From Pseudomonas sp. CFII64 (lineage in GTDB: Bacteria; Pseudomonadota; Gammaproteobacteria; Pseudomonadales; Pseudomonadaceae), in NCBI RefSeq assembly GCF_000416235.1, contig NZ_ATLO01000051.1, forward strand, positions 62,001-126,000: a stretch of DNA of 64,000 nt, read 5' to 3'. Positions 1-8,709 of this stretch are shown here, piece by piece. Each line of letters starts with the position of its first letter. The first letter of the stretch is position 1. The notes under the pieces were generated by a model. That model was not told the DNA's origin, searched no databases, and worked only from the letters and a program-made list of their open reading frames with translations. Both the position numbers and the translations under genes were made by a program.

Positions 1-66
1 TTTTCTGCTTACAGCAAAAGTTTCGAAGCTTTGGTGAAACAGGAACGGATCTATCGCAAGTCATGA
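1..66 (+). CDS. CheR-type methyltransferase, C-terminal end (partial)
   Basis: The window opens inside a reading frame that runs from base 1 to a TGA at 64-66 and encodes 21 C-terminal residues (beginning FSAYSKSFEALVKQ). The stop overlaps the ATG of the following cheB-like gene as ATGA, so the two are translationally coupled. A CheR glutamate methyltransferase is the usual partner directly upstream of a stand-alone CheB catalytic domain in Pseudomonas. The visible residues are too few to prove the family, so the name rests on context. Confidence 0.55.
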   Translation, partial: FSAYSKSFEALVKQERIYRKS

Positions 67-680
67 AGACAACTTTCAGCAGCGGCGAATCGACTGAACA
101 AGTGTTACCCGTGGTTGACGCGATTGTCGTGGGCGCGTCGGCGGGTGGCGTGGAAGCCTTGTTGAAGATTTTCAGCGCAATCAAACCCGGTTTTCGCTTG
201 CCGATTCTGACGGTATTGCATGTGCCCGAAGAGCGCCGCAGCCAACTGGCCCAGGTGTTCCAGGCGCGCTTGCCGATTCCGGTCAAGGAAGCCGATGACA
301 AGGAAAGTATCGTGCCCGGCACGTTGTATTTCGCGCCACCGGGTTATCACTTGTCGGTGGAGGCTGATCTGAGCCTTTCGCTCAGTCAGGAAGATCGGGT
401 GTTTTATTCGCGACCCAGCATCGACATTTTGTTCAGTTCGGCCGGCGATGCCTTCGGCGCCCGGCTCGCGGGTATTTTGCTGACCGGTGCCAATCCCGAC
501 GGCGCCGCAAGCCTGGCGTACATCAAGCAGGGAGGGGGGATGACCGTGGTACAGGATCCGAATCAGGCTCAGGCGCGCACCATGCCTGAAGCGGCGCTGG
601 CACTGCACGAGCCTGACTATTTGCTGCCTTTGCATGACATCGGCGAACTATTGACCGAGCTGGAAAGAATCGCATGTTGA
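63..680 (+). CDS. Stand-alone CheB-type protein-glutamate methylesterase
   Basis: A 205-residue protein consisting almost only of the CheB catalytic domain, which hydrolyses methyl-glutamate esters (or deamidates glutamine) on chemoreceptor-like proteins in the cytoplasm. The expected catalytic triad is visible: Ser26 in GASAGG, His53 in LHVPEE and Asp147 in TGANPDGA, followed by the conserved C-terminal QDPNQAQARTMPEAA stretch. The N-terminal receiver domain of classical chemotaxis CheB is absent, so phosphorylation-dependent control must be supplied by other proteins. The start overlaps the upstream stop (ATGA), and the end overlaps the next gene by 7 nt. This fits a CheR-CheB-kinase signalling operon rather than a flagellar chemotaxis cluster, since no MCP, CheA or CheW is visible here. 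Confidence 0.9.
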   Translation: MKTTFSSGESTEQVLPVVDAIVVGASAGGVEALLKIFSAIKPGFRLPILTVLHVPEERRSQLAQVFQARLPIPVKEADDKESIVPGTLYFAPPGYHLSVEADLSLSLSQEDRVFYSRPSIDILFSSAGDAFGARLAGILLTGANPDGAASLAYIKQGGGMTVVQDPNQAQARTMPEAALALHEPDYLLPLHDIGELLTELERIAC

Positions 681-1855
681 GTCATATTCAGGCCAAGCTG
701 CTGATCGTCGATGACCTGCCAGAAAACCTGTTGGCGCTCGAAGCCTTGATCAAGCGTGAAGATCGCGCCGTATTCAAGGCGCTGTCAGCGGATGAAGCAC
801 TGTCTCTGCTGCTGCAACATGAGTTCGCCCTGGCGATCCTCGACGTGCAGATGCCGGGAATGAATGGTTTTGAGCTGGCAGAATTGATGCGCAGCACCGA
901 GCGCACCAAGAGCATTCCCATCGTGTTCGTCAGTGCGGCCGGTCGTGAGCTCAACTACGCGTTCAAGGGTTACGAAAGCGGCGCGGTGGATTTCCTGCAT
1001 AAGCCCCTGGATATCCACGCGGTCAAAAGCAAGGTCAACGTGTTTGTCGATCTCTATCGCCAGCGCAAGGCCATGAAGGAGCAGGTCGAGGAGCTTGAAC
1101 AAAGCCGCCAGGAACAGGAGGCGTTGCTCAAGCAATTGCAGGTCACGCAGAACGAGCTCGAACGTGCGGTGCGCATGCGCGATGACTTCATGTCGATCGT
1201 CTCCCACGAAGTGCGCACGCCGTTGAACGGGCTGATCCTGGAAACCCAGCTGCGCAAACTGCATCTGGCCAAGGACAACATGGCCGCGTTCACGCTGGAG
1301 AAGCTGCGGGCTATGGTTGATCGTGACGAGCGGCAGATCCAGAGTCTGATTCGTCTGATTGAAGACATGCTTGATGTTTCCCGCATCCGCACGGGCAAGT
1401 TATCGATTCGTACCAGCCCATTCGATCTGGTGGAACTGGTCAGCAATCTTCTGGAGAGTTTTTCCGCGCAAATCGCTGCAGCCGGCTCGACCGTGAGTTT
1501 CACCGCTGACGATCCGGTAATCGGCGTCTGGGACGAGTTTCGCATTGAGCAAGTGGTCGCCAACCTGCTGACCAACGCCTTGCGCTACGGCGCCCGTAAA
1601 CCGATCCGCGTTCGGGTGTACAGCGAGGAGGGTCAGGCCCGGGTTGATGTGCGCGATGAAGGTATCGGTGTCAGTCCGGAAAACCAGAAACGCATCTTCC
1701 AGCAATTCGAGCGGGTTTCCGCCAATCATGCGGTTCATGGACTGGGCCTGGGATTGTTCATCTCTGATCAAATCGTCGCGGCTCACGGCGGGACGATCAG
1801 CGTCGAGAGCGAGGAAGGCCAGGGCTCGCTGTTCCGCGTCTGTCTGCCGCTTTGA
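674..1855 (+). CDS. Hybrid response regulator-histidine kinase (REC-HisKA-HATPase)
   Basis: A 393-residue soluble protein. An N-terminal receiver (about residues 8-125) has acidic residues in LLIVDD and the phospho-acceptor Asp57 in AILDVQMPG. A short coiled coil (about 130-168) leads to a HisKA dimerisation domain with phospho-His178 in SIVSHEVRTPLNG. A HATPase_c domain follows with N box (VVANLLTNALRYG), G1 box (DEGIGV) and G2 box (GLGLGL). There is no membrane segment or sensory domain, so the input is probably phosphotransfer to the receiver. The start lies inside cheB (7-nt overlap). This domain order is typical of kinases paired with CheB/CheR methylation modules in Pseudomonas. Confidence 0.9.
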   Translation: MLSHIQAKLLIVDDLPENLLALEALIKREDRAVFKALSADEALSLLLQHEFALAILDVQMPGMNGFELAELMRSTERTKSIPIVFVSAAGRELNYAFKGYESGAVDFLHKPLDIHAVKSKVNVFVDLYRQRKAMKEQVEELEQSRQEQEALLKQLQVTQNELERAVRMRDDFMSIVSHEVRTPLNGLILETQLRKLHLAKDNMAAFTLEKLRAMVDRDERQIQSLIRLIEDMLDVSRIRTGKLSIRTSPFDLVELVSNLLESFSAQIAAAGSTVSFTADDPVIGVWDEFRIEQVVANLLTNALRYGARKPIRVRVYSEEGQARVDVRDEGIGVSPENQKRIFQQFERVSANHAVHGLGLGLFISDQIVAAHGGTISVESEEGQGSLFRVCLPL

Positions 1856-1952
1856 GGAATCAAGGCGTTGGGCAGATTAATCCGATATCCGCGCAACCTA
1901 CGAGACGCTGCACGGTCGTAATGGCAGCTATTTATAGATCGAAGGCAATCCA

Positions 1953-2330
1953 ATGAGCTCTGATGCAGAAAATGTCGTACTCATCGTCGAAGACGAACCG
2001 CTGATTTTAATGCTGCTCGCTGATTATCTATCAGGCGAGGGCTATCGCGTGTTGCAGGCGGAAAATGGCGAGCAAGCATTTGAAATACTGGCGACCAAGC
2101 CCCACCTCGATCTGATGATTACCGATTATCGGCTGCCAGGCGGGATTTCCGGCGTGATGATTGCCGAGCCGGCGGTCAAACTGCGGCCTGAACTGAAGGT
2201 CATTTTTATCAGCGGTTATCCCGCGGAAATTCTTGATTCCGGCAGCCCGATTGCGCTCAAGGCTCCGATCCTCGCCAAGCCGTTCACCATGGACAGTTTG
2301 CATTCCCAGATTCAAAGCCTGCTTTCCTGA
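1953..2330 (+). CDS. Single-domain response regulator
   Basis: A 125-residue CheY-like receiver without an output domain. The acidic pocket is in VLIVEDEP, phospho-acceptor Asp58 is in MITDYRLPG, and the conserved Lys is in ILAKPF. It probably relays or sinks phosphate from one of the flanking hybrid kinases. It lies 97 nt downstream of the REC-kinase gene on the same strand and converges with the large hybrid kinase on the other strand. The receiver resembles the C-terminal receivers of PAS hybrid kinases such as the one opposite it, so cross-talk between the two operons is a reasonable inference. Confidence 0.88.
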   Translation: MSSDAENVVLIVEDEPLILMLLADYLSGEGYRVLQAENGEQAFEILATKPHLDLMITDYRLPGGISGVMIAEPAVKLRPELKVIFISGYPAEILDSGSPIALKAPILAKPFTMDSLHSQIQSLLS

Positions 2331-2390
2331 GAAACTGTGTCGTGATGACGCCACTGACGGTCAGGTCAATGGCGTCGAAAGGCCCGCGTG

Positions 2391-4421
2391 TCAGGCTTCA
2401 ATCATTTCCCGAACCTTGGCCGTCAAATGATCGAAGGCGAACGGTTTGGTGATCATTTGCATGCCGTCATCGAGGAAGCCTGCACGCACGGCGGCGTGCT
2501 CGGCATAGCCGGTAATGAACAGCACCTTGAGCCCCGGTCGCAGTTGGCGCCCGATTTCAGCCAGCTGCCGCCCGTTCATGCCGGGAAGGCCGACGTCACT
2601 GATCAATAGATCGATGCGCTGCGCGGACTCCAGGATAGGCACTGCGGCATCAGCCGCCCCGGCAACCACGAACTGATAACCCAACTCGCTGAGCACCTCA
2701 CTGACCAGCGCACGGACCGCCGGATCATCTTCGACGATCAATACCGTCTCGCCAGCATTTGCCTGGGTGGCGTTGGGTTCAAAAGCAAGATCATCCTGGA
2801 TTTGCTCGCCCTTGAAACGCGGCAGGAACAACTGCACCGTCGTGCCTTTGCCTACTTCACTCTTGATCGACACGTGACCATGGGACTGCTTGCTGAACCC
2901 GTAGATCATCGACAGCCCAAGCCCGGTGCCCTGACCGATGGGCTTGGTGGTGAAGAACGGGTCGAAGGCGCGGCTGATGACTGTCTCCGGCATGCCGTAA
3001 CCGGTGTCGCTGACGCTGAGCACCACGTAGTCGCCGGGCAGCAGATTCTCATGGGCATCGGTAAACGACCGGTCCAGGCGCTGATTGAAGGTTTCGACCA
3101 ACAGCAGGCCACCGTCGGGCATGGCGTCACGCGCGTTCAACACCAGGTTGAGCAGGGCGCTTTCCAGTTGATTCGGGTCAGCCTCGGCGGTCCACAATTG
3201 TTCATTGAGGCGCATTTCCAGGCGGATGCTTTCATTGAGGCTGCGGTGGATCAGCTCGCCCATGGAGTTGACCAGCTGATTCATTTGTACCGGCTTGGAA
3301 TCCAGTGACTGCCGACGGGAAAAGGCCAGCAAGCGGTGGGTCAGGGCGGCGGCACGGTTGGCCGAGGTCACACCCAGATCGATCAGGCTGTCCAGGTCTT
3401 CGGTGCGCCCTCGGGCCAGGCGCCTGCGCAGCAACTCCAGACTGCCGATGATCCCGGTCAGCATGTTGTTGAAGTCGTGAGCAATACCGCCAGTCAGCTG
3501 CCCGACTGCTTCCATCTTTTGCGACTGGCGCAGCACTTCTTCGTTATGGCGCAGTTGCGAGGTGCGCTCTTCAACCTGCTGTTCCAGTGTTTCGTTCAGG
3601 CGTCGCAACTCGGCTTCGGCCTGCTTGCGCTCAGTGATGTCAGACGTCACGCCCGCCAGTGAACTGACCCTGCCGTTTTTGGCCCGGATTGCTCTGGCGC
3701 GGACATCAACCCAATTCAAGGAACCATCAGGCCACACGTTGCGATACTCGATGATGAAGTCGTCGCCTGAATCGAGACTGCGCTGCAGGGCCGACTGCAT
3801 GCGCGGTTGATCTTCGGCGTAAACCGAGTCCAGCCAATCGGCATAAGCGAAAGTGTCCCCTTCGTCCCGGCCATAATGCGACCTGCTGATGGCCGAGCAG
3901 GTCAGGGTCAGAAACTCCGCTTCCAGCTGCCATGAACCTAACCTGCCCGCTTTCAGGGCGTTTTGCAGGCGTTGCTCGCTTTCCAGCAGGTCTTCCATGC
4001 GTGCCCGGGCTTCGTACTGACGACGACGGCCTCGAACCGCCGTCGTGACCAGGCTGACCAGGGTTGCGGGGTGGAAAGGGCGTTCAAGGAAGGTTACGTT
4101 GCCCAGCAGCGCACCCAGATACGCCGACGAGTTATGTTCAGGCCCGCCATGGTGCGTCAGCAGGACAATAGGAATGTCGGACCAGGCAGGCTGGCACTTG
4201 AGCGTTTCAAGCAGCATGCTGATGTCGGCGCCGCGCAGCGCCTCGTCGGCAATGATCGCCATGCCTGCCCCCGAACTGAGTTCCTTGCTCAGTTCGACAA
4301 GATTAGGGGTCGCCATCGCGGGAAATCCGGCTTCCTGCAACAGCGCCAATGCGATCTGGCTGTCACGTCCACGCGGGGCGAGAATGATCGCCCGCTCCGA
4401 AAATAGACCTGGCGTACTCAC
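2391..4421 (-). CDS. Hybrid sensor histidine kinase (REC-like, PAS, HisKA, HATPase, REC)
   Basis: A 676-residue cytoplasmic hybrid kinase. Residues 1-130 form a receiver-like fold whose usual phospho-acceptor region reads AIIADEAL, so it may be a pseudo-receiver. A PAS domain with PAC motif spans about 150-265 (ending GVTSDITERKQ), then a coiled coil, HisKA with His315 in GGIAHDFNN, HATPase_c with DTGYGM and GQGTGLGLS, and a C-terminal receiver with Asp609 in LLISDVGLPGMNG. The GTG start at 4419-4421 overlaps the stop of the KaiC-like gene upstream (GTGA), so the two are made together. KaiC-like ATPase plus hybrid kinase pairs occur in several proteobacteria. No membrane segment is seen. Confidence 0.92.
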   Translation of the reverse strand: MSTPGLFSERAIILAPRGRDSQIALALLQEAGFPAMATPNLVELSKELSSGAGMAIIADEALRGADISMLLETLKCQPAWSDIPIVLLTHHGGPEHNSSAYLGALLGNVTFLERPFHPATLVSLVTTAVRGRRRQYEARARMEDLLESEQRLQNALKAGRLGSWQLEAEFLTLTCSAISRSHYGRDEGDTFAYADWLDSVYAEDQPRMQSALQRSLDSGDDFIIEYRNVWPDGSLNWVDVRARAIRAKNGRVSSLAGVTSDITERKQAEAELRRLNETLEQQVEERTSQLRHNEEVLRQSQKMEAVGQLTGGIAHDFNNMLTGIIGSLELLRRRLARGRTEDLDSLIDLGVTSANRAAALTHRLLAFSRRQSLDSKPVQMNQLVNSMGELIHRSLNESIRLEMRLNEQLWTAEADPNQLESALLNLVLNARDAMPDGGLLLVETFNQRLDRSFTDAHENLLPGDYVVLSVSDTGYGMPETVISRAFDPFFTTKPIGQGTGLGLSMIYGFSKQSHGHVSIKSEVGKGTTVQLFLPRFKGEQIQDDLAFEPNATQANAGETVLIVEDDPAVRALVSEVLSELGYQFVVAGAADAAVPILESAQRIDLLISDVGLPGMNGRQLAEIGRQLRPGLKVLFITGYAEHAAVRAGFLDDGMQMITKPFAFDHLTAKVREMIEA

Positions 4422-5902
4422 ACCTCATCGTCCGGCAATAACGGCTTGTTCTCGCCAAAGTAGTGAGGAACACCGCGCAACACACCCTGGAAGGCCTCGA
4501 GCGGAGCGCCGATTTTAAGGCCGTTGCTGCTGATGCGGTATTCGCGGATGGTCGATTCGTGAGTGCCGGTGCGTTTCTTGATGATTGAAATCGCGCGGCG
4601 TACCTGCCCCGTGGCTTCGAAATAACGCAGCAGAATCACGGTGTCGGCCAGATAAGTGATGTCGACCGGTGCGCGCATGTCGCCCACCAGCCCATGTTGT
4701 GCCACGGTCATGAACGTCGATGCACCCTGACGGTTGAGATAGAGCAACAGCTCATGCATGTGCAGCACCAGTGCGTTCTCTTCAGGCATCGCCGCCTGAT
4801 AGCCGTTGATGCTATCGATCACAACGGTCTTGATCTGCTTCTTGTCCACGCAGCTGCGCACCCGATGGGCGAACTCGCCTGGCGACAGTTCAGCCGCATC
4901 CACTTGTTCGATCAGCAGATTGCCGGTTTCCTGCAAGGCAACCAGGTCGATACCCAGCTTGTTCATGCGGTTGAACAGCAAGCCCATTTCTTCATCGAAG
5001 ATAAACAGGCCGACACGTTCGCCCCGCGCTACCGCAGCCGCAGCGAAGACCATGGAGATAAGCGATTTACCGGTACCGGCCGGGCCGAGGATCAAGGTAC
5101 TGGAGCCGCTGTCGATGCCGCCACCCAGCAGCGAATCCAGTTCGACGATGCCGCTGGAGACGACTTCTCGCTTGTACTGGTTGCGATGCTCGGCAGCCAC
5201 CAGCCTTGGAAACACGTGAATGCCGTCGGCCATGATCGTGAAATCGTGGAACCCGCCTCGGTACTTCTGCCCGCGATATTTCACGACGCGCAAACGACGA
5301 CGTTCGGCGCCGTAGTTGGGATTGAGTTCTTCAAGGCGAATCACGCCGTGGGCAACACTGTGCACAGTCTTGTCCAGTGCTTCAGTGGTCAGGTCGTCGA
5401 GCAGCAAGACAGTTGCGTCAAAGCGCGCGAAGTAATGTTTGATGGAAAGAATCTGCCGACGGTAGCGCAAGGAGCTCTGCGCCAACAGGCGAATCTCCGA
5501 CAGGCTGTCAATCACCACCCGGGTCGGCTTGACGCGTTCGACCACTTCGAAAATCTGCCGCGTGGCTTCGCCCAATTCCAGGTCCGAAGAATACAGCAGA
5601 CTCTGATGATTCTCTGCGTTGAGCAGGCTTTCCGGTGGCGTCAGTTCGAAAATGACAATGTTTTTACCCAGCTCCCAGCCGTGGGACATTGCGCCTTCAC
5701 GCAACTCACGGTCGGTTTCCGAAAGCGTGATGTACAGGCAAACTTCGCCCGCTAGCGCACCTGCCTGAAGAAAATGCAACGCTACGGTGGTCTTACCTGT
5801 TCCGGGTTCTCCTTCGAGGAGAAACACATGACGTCGAGACAGACCTCCAGAAAGAATGTCGTCCAGACCCACGATGCCGGTTGCTGCTTTTGATGTGATC
5901 AA
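4418..5902 (-). CDS. KaiC-like double RecA-type ATPase
   Basis: A 494-residue protein with two tandem RecA/KaiC ATPase domains. The first has Walker A GEPGTGKTT (31-39) and the second GPAGTGKS (273-280). The CII acidic pair DEE follows at about 303-305, while the CI position reads SET, unlike the EE of cyanobacterial KaiC. The cyanobacterial phospho-site region corresponds by eye to DITYLADT (414-421), so the Ser/Thr pair appears to be Thr-Tyr. I chose a TTG start at 5902 because AGAGGG precedes it by 7 nt and KaiC homologues begin near there; the open frame continues upstream to 6067. No kaiA or kaiB is present. The coupled hybrid kinase suggests a signalling or stress role rather than a full clock. 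Confidence 0.88.
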   Translation of the reverse strand: MITSKAATGIVGLDDILSGGLSRRHVFLLEGEPGTGKTTVALHFLQAGALAGEVCLYITLSETDRELREGAMSHGWELGKNIVIFELTPPESLLNAENHQSLLYSSDLELGEATRQIFEVVERVKPTRVVIDSLSEIRLLAQSSLRYRRQILSIKHYFARFDATVLLLDDLTTEALDKTVHSVAHGVIRLEELNPNYGAERRRLRVVKYRGQKYRGGFHDFTIMADGIHVFPRLVAAEHRNQYKREVVSSGIVELDSLLGGGIDSGSSTLILGPAGTGKSLISMVFAAAAVARGERVGLFIFDEEMGLLFNRMNKLGIDLVALQETGNLLIEQVDAAELSPGEFAHRVRSCVDKKQIKTVVIDSINGYQAAMPEENALVLHMHELLLYLNRQGASTFMTVAQHGLVGDMRAPVDITYLADTVILLRYFEATGQVRRAISIIKKRTGTHESTIREYRISSNGLKIGAPLEAFQGVLRGVPHYFGENKPLLPDDEV

Positions 5903-6112
5903 AAATCGCCCTCTCGCGACCTGAGAAAATTTAGCGCGATGCTGCAGGGTGCCGGTTGGCTGGCAGGACCGCGTACTGCTTGTAGCGTGAAGATCGGCTA
6001 CTTGATACTGGACCGCTGCGGGAATCGGCGGTTCACAATTTCGCCTGATAGCTTCGCCTTTTTCCACGCAACCAACGCCGCTGCAGGTCCTGGAAATGGC
6101 GCAACCACCGCC

Positions 6113-6142
6113 TTACGAGCGGTCATTAACCCTTGTTATAGT
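6113..6142 (+). promoter_or_regulatory. Predicted sigma-70 promoter upstream of the crotonase gene
   Basis: TTACGA at 6113-6118 and TATAGT at 6137-6142 with an 18-bp spacer lie about 60 nt before the GTG start. The rest of the 298-bp gap (5903-6200) back to the KaiC-like gene shows nothing else I can name. Prediction by eye only. Confidence 0.4.
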
Positions 6143-6200
6143 CTGTCGGCTGACGCTGCGCCGTCGGCAACAATAAAAATCACCCTTCAAGGAGTCACTC

Positions 6201-7013
6201 GTGCCCGACTATCAAGCATTTGTCGTTGAGGTCAACGAGCACATCGCTCATGTGCAGATCAATCGACCGGACAAGGTCAATGCCATGGACGCGGCGTTCT
6301 GGTCCGAAATCATCGAGATATTCCAGTGGGTCGACGACACCGATGACGTACGGGTGGTAGTGCTCAGCGGTGCGGGAAAACACTTTTCCTCAGGCATCGA
6401 CTTGATGATGCTCGCGTCGCTGGCCAACGAGCTGGGCAAAGACGTCGGGCGTAACGCGCGCACCCTGCGACGCACGATCCTGCGGCTACAGGCATCCTTC
6501 AGCGCCGTCGATAACTGCCGCAAACCCGTGTTGGCAGCGATTCAGGGCTACTGCCTGGGCGGGGCCATCGACCTGATTTCCGCGTGCGATATGCGCTATG
6601 CAGCTGAAGATGCGAAATTCGCCATTCGTGAGATAGACATGGGCATGGCGGCGGATGTCGGCACCTTGCAACGTCTGCCGCGCATCATCGGCGACGGCAT
6701 GATGCGTGAACTCGCCTATACCGGGCGCACCGTTCTGGCCCAGGAAGCGCAGCGCATCGGCCTGGTCAATAAAACCTTCGAGGATCTGCCGGCGTTGCTG
6801 GAAGGCGTGTTCGCCATCGCCCGTGAAATAGCCTCCAAGTCCCCGATTGCAATTGCCGGTACCAAGGAAATGATCACCTACATGCGCGACCACCGGATCG
6901 ATGACGGTCTCGAACACGTTGCTATCTGGAACGCTGCCATGCTGCAATCAGCGGATCTGAAGCTGGCCATGGTTGCGCACATGAGCAAGCAGAAACCGAT
7001 ATTCGAGAATTGA
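6201..7013 (+). CDS. Crotonase/enoyl-CoA hydratase-isomerase family protein
   Basis: A 270-residue crotonase-fold protein that acts on acyl-CoA thioesters, probably in fatty-acid or amino-acid degradation. The oxyanion-hole segments are visible as LSGAGKHFSSGIDLMML and IQGYCLGGAIDLISACDMRYA, and the later EIDMGMAADVGTLQRLPR stretch resembles delta3,5-delta2,4-dienoyl-CoA isomerases (ECH1-like), where two acidic residues act. Start is GTG at 6201 because AAGGAG lies 6 nt upstream. It is 16 nt ahead of nudC on the same strand. The exact substrate cannot be read from the sequence. Confidence 0.85.
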   Translation: MPDYQAFVVEVNEHIAHVQINRPDKVNAMDAAFWSEIIEIFQWVDDTDDVRVVVLSGAGKHFSSGIDLMMLASLANELGKDVGRNARTLRRTILRLQASFSAVDNCRKPVLAAIQGYCLGGAIDLISACDMRYAAEDAKFAIREIDMGMAADVGTLQRLPRIIGDGMMRELAYTGRTVLAQEAQRIGLVNKTFEDLPALLEGVFAIAREIASKSPIAIAGTKEMITYMRDHRIDDGLEHVAIWNAAMLQSADLKLAMVAHMSKQKPIFEN

Positions 7014-7029
7014 GTGAAGGGAGGGTTCC

Positions 7030-7866
7030 ATGACAAGCCTTAAACGCTGGAGTACCGCTGTGCTGGATACCGAGGTAACGGGCGGCTGGGCGGTGGTCAA
7101 TGGCGAGCAAGGTTTCCTGCTGGACGACAACGGCGTGATGTTTCCCCGCGCATGGCTGAAAAGCCAGGACCTGCCGGTGATTGGCGAACACGGTATTGGT
7201 CACTTTGATGGCGAACCGGTGTTCGTCCTGGTGCTCAAGGGCACGGTGGAAATCGACGGTTGTCGCTGGCAGGGGCTTCGGCAGTTCATGCTGGAGGGCG
7301 ATTTCGCTGTCTTTCAGAAGCTCGGCTATGCGGCGCAGATCAGCACCTGGGCGCGTGAGCATCGTTATTGCGGGAGTTGCGGGCGGCCCACGCAGCAAGT
7401 GCCGGGCGAGCGAGCAATGTACTGCGAGCATGACAACCTGCGGTTCTATCCGCGCATCTCACCGAGCATGATCGTCTTGATCACGCGAGGTGACGAAGTG
7501 CTCCTGGCGCGTTCGCCGCGCTTCGTTACCGGCGTCTATAGCACCCTGGCGGGTTTTGCCGAACCGGGAGAGTCGGTGGAAGACTGCGTGCATCGGGAGG
7601 TCATGGAAGAGGTGCAGCTCAAGATCAAGGACATCGTTTATATGGGCAGCCAATGCTGGCCGTTTCCCCATTCGATGATGCTGGGTTTCCACGCGCAATA
7701 CGAAAGCGGCGACATCGTGCCTCAGGCCGACGAAATCGAAGATGCCCGCTGGTTCAGCATCCACGATCTGCCGGCGCTGCCCGCCAGCCGCTCTATCGCC
7801 CGCTACCTGATCGATTCGTATGTGGCGCGGCGTTTAGGCACCGCCGAACCAGTGTTGCCAGGCTAG
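7030..7866 (+). CDS. nudC: NAD(+)/NADH diphosphatase (decapping Nudix hydrolase)
   Basis: A 278-residue NudC. It hydrolyses NAD(H) to NMN(H) and AMP and removes NAD caps from RNA. A Zn-ribbon with four cysteines (CGSCGRP and MYCEHDN) precedes the Nudix box, seen as GFAEPGESVEDCVHREVMEEV-type spacing with the REVMEE core. The family signature downstream of the box, usually SQPWPFP, reads SQCWPFPHS here, with Pro replaced by Cys. A strong Shine-Dalgarno (GGGAGG) precedes the ATG. The last 33 nt overlap the convergent TSUP permease gene. Confidence 0.95.
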   Translation: MTSLKRWSTAVLDTEVTGGWAVVNGEQGFLLDDNGVMFPRAWLKSQDLPVIGEHGIGHFDGEPVFVLVLKGTVEIDGCRWQGLRQFMLEGDFAVFQKLGYAAQISTWAREHRYCGSCGRPTQQVPGERAMYCEHDNLRFYPRISPSMIVLITRGDEVLLARSPRFVTGVYSTLAGFAEPGESVEDCVHREVMEEVQLKIKDIVYMGSQCWPFPHSMMLGFHAQYESGDIVPQADEIEDARWFSIHDLPALPASRSIARYLIDSYVARRLGTAEPVLPG

Positions 7867-8613
7867 GCGAACGGTCAACCCCAGGACGACGGTGATGAAT
7901 ACCGGGCGGATGAATTTTGCACCGCCCTTGATCGCACTTTTGGCCCCGAAATGGGCACCTGCCATGACTGCCACGCCCATCGTCAGGCCTATCGGCCAAT
8001 CCACCTGACCGGAAAAGATGAATACCGACAGCGCGGCGGCGTTGCTGACGAAGTTCATGCTGCGCGCCACGCCGCTGGCCTTGACCAGATCCAGCGGGTA
8101 GATCAACAAACTGCTGACCGTCCAGAAAGCGCCGGTGCCGGGGCCAGCCACGCCGTCGTAGAAGCCCAGACCCAGGCCTTGGGGCAGCTGCCACTTCTTT
8201 TTGATCGGGGCATTGCTGTCCAGCGGCGCCTTGGGCGTACCACCGAACAGAAGATACAAGCCGCAGCCGAACACGATCACCGGCAGCATCTGGTTCAACC
8301 ATTCAGCGGGCAAGTAATGCGCCACCACCGCGCCGATCACTGCGCCGACAGCAGTCCCCACCAAGGCATGCACCCATTGGCGGGGATCGAACAGGTTGCG
8401 CCGATAAAACGTGAAGCTGGCGACACCTGAACCAAAAGTGGAACTGAGTTTGTTGGTGCCCAAGACCAGATGCGGCGGCAAACCGGCGGTCATTAGCGCC
8501 GGCACGGTCAGCAGGCCACCGCCACCGGCGATGGCGTCAATGAATCCGGCAACAAAGGCAACAACGGCGAGCACCGCCAGGGTAGTCAGGTCAACACTGA
8601 ATTCAAATGGCAT
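7834..8613 (-). CDS. TSUP (TauE/SafE) family membrane permease
   Basis: A 259-residue integral membrane protein of the TauE/SafE (DUF81) family, transporters of sulfite, sulfonates and related organic anions. The glycine-rich family signature FIDAIAGGGGLLTVPALM lies near the N-terminus with GTNKLSSTFG after it, and about seven to eight hydrophobic segments follow. Length matches the family. It ends inside nudC on the opposite strand (33-bp tail-to-tail overlap). The substrate cannot be assigned from sequence. Confidence 0.9.
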   Translation of the reverse strand: MPFEFSVDLTTLAVLAVVAFVAGFIDAIAGGGGLLTVPALMTAGLPPHLVLGTNKLSSTFGSGVASFTFYRRNLFDPRQWVHALVGTAVGAVIGAVVAHYLPAEWLNQMLPVIVFGCGLYLLFGGTPKAPLDSNAPIKKKWQLPQGLGLGFYDGVAGPGTGAFWTVSSLLIYPLDLVKASGVARSMNFVSNAAALSVFIFSGQVDWPIGLTMGVAVMAGAHFGAKSAIKGGAKFIRPVFITVVLGLTVRLAWQHWFGGA

Positions 8614-8709
8614 GGGGAAGGGCTTATAGGGCAGTTGGCGCAGAAAAGGCTGCGTCAGAAGCCGCGCATCTTAACCCCAAGCCGTTTCCATGTCAGGTTG
8701 CGTTCGGGC

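Noticed and set aside
2347..2376. Hairpin between the response regulator and the hybrid kinase genes
   Set aside because: A GACGCCA/TGGCGTC stem exists but has no T-run on either strand, so I do not call it a terminator.
5903..6067. N-terminal extension of the KaiC-like protein to 6067
   Set aside because: The 55 extra residues do not resemble KaiC N-termini; TTG 5902 has a proper ribosome binding site.
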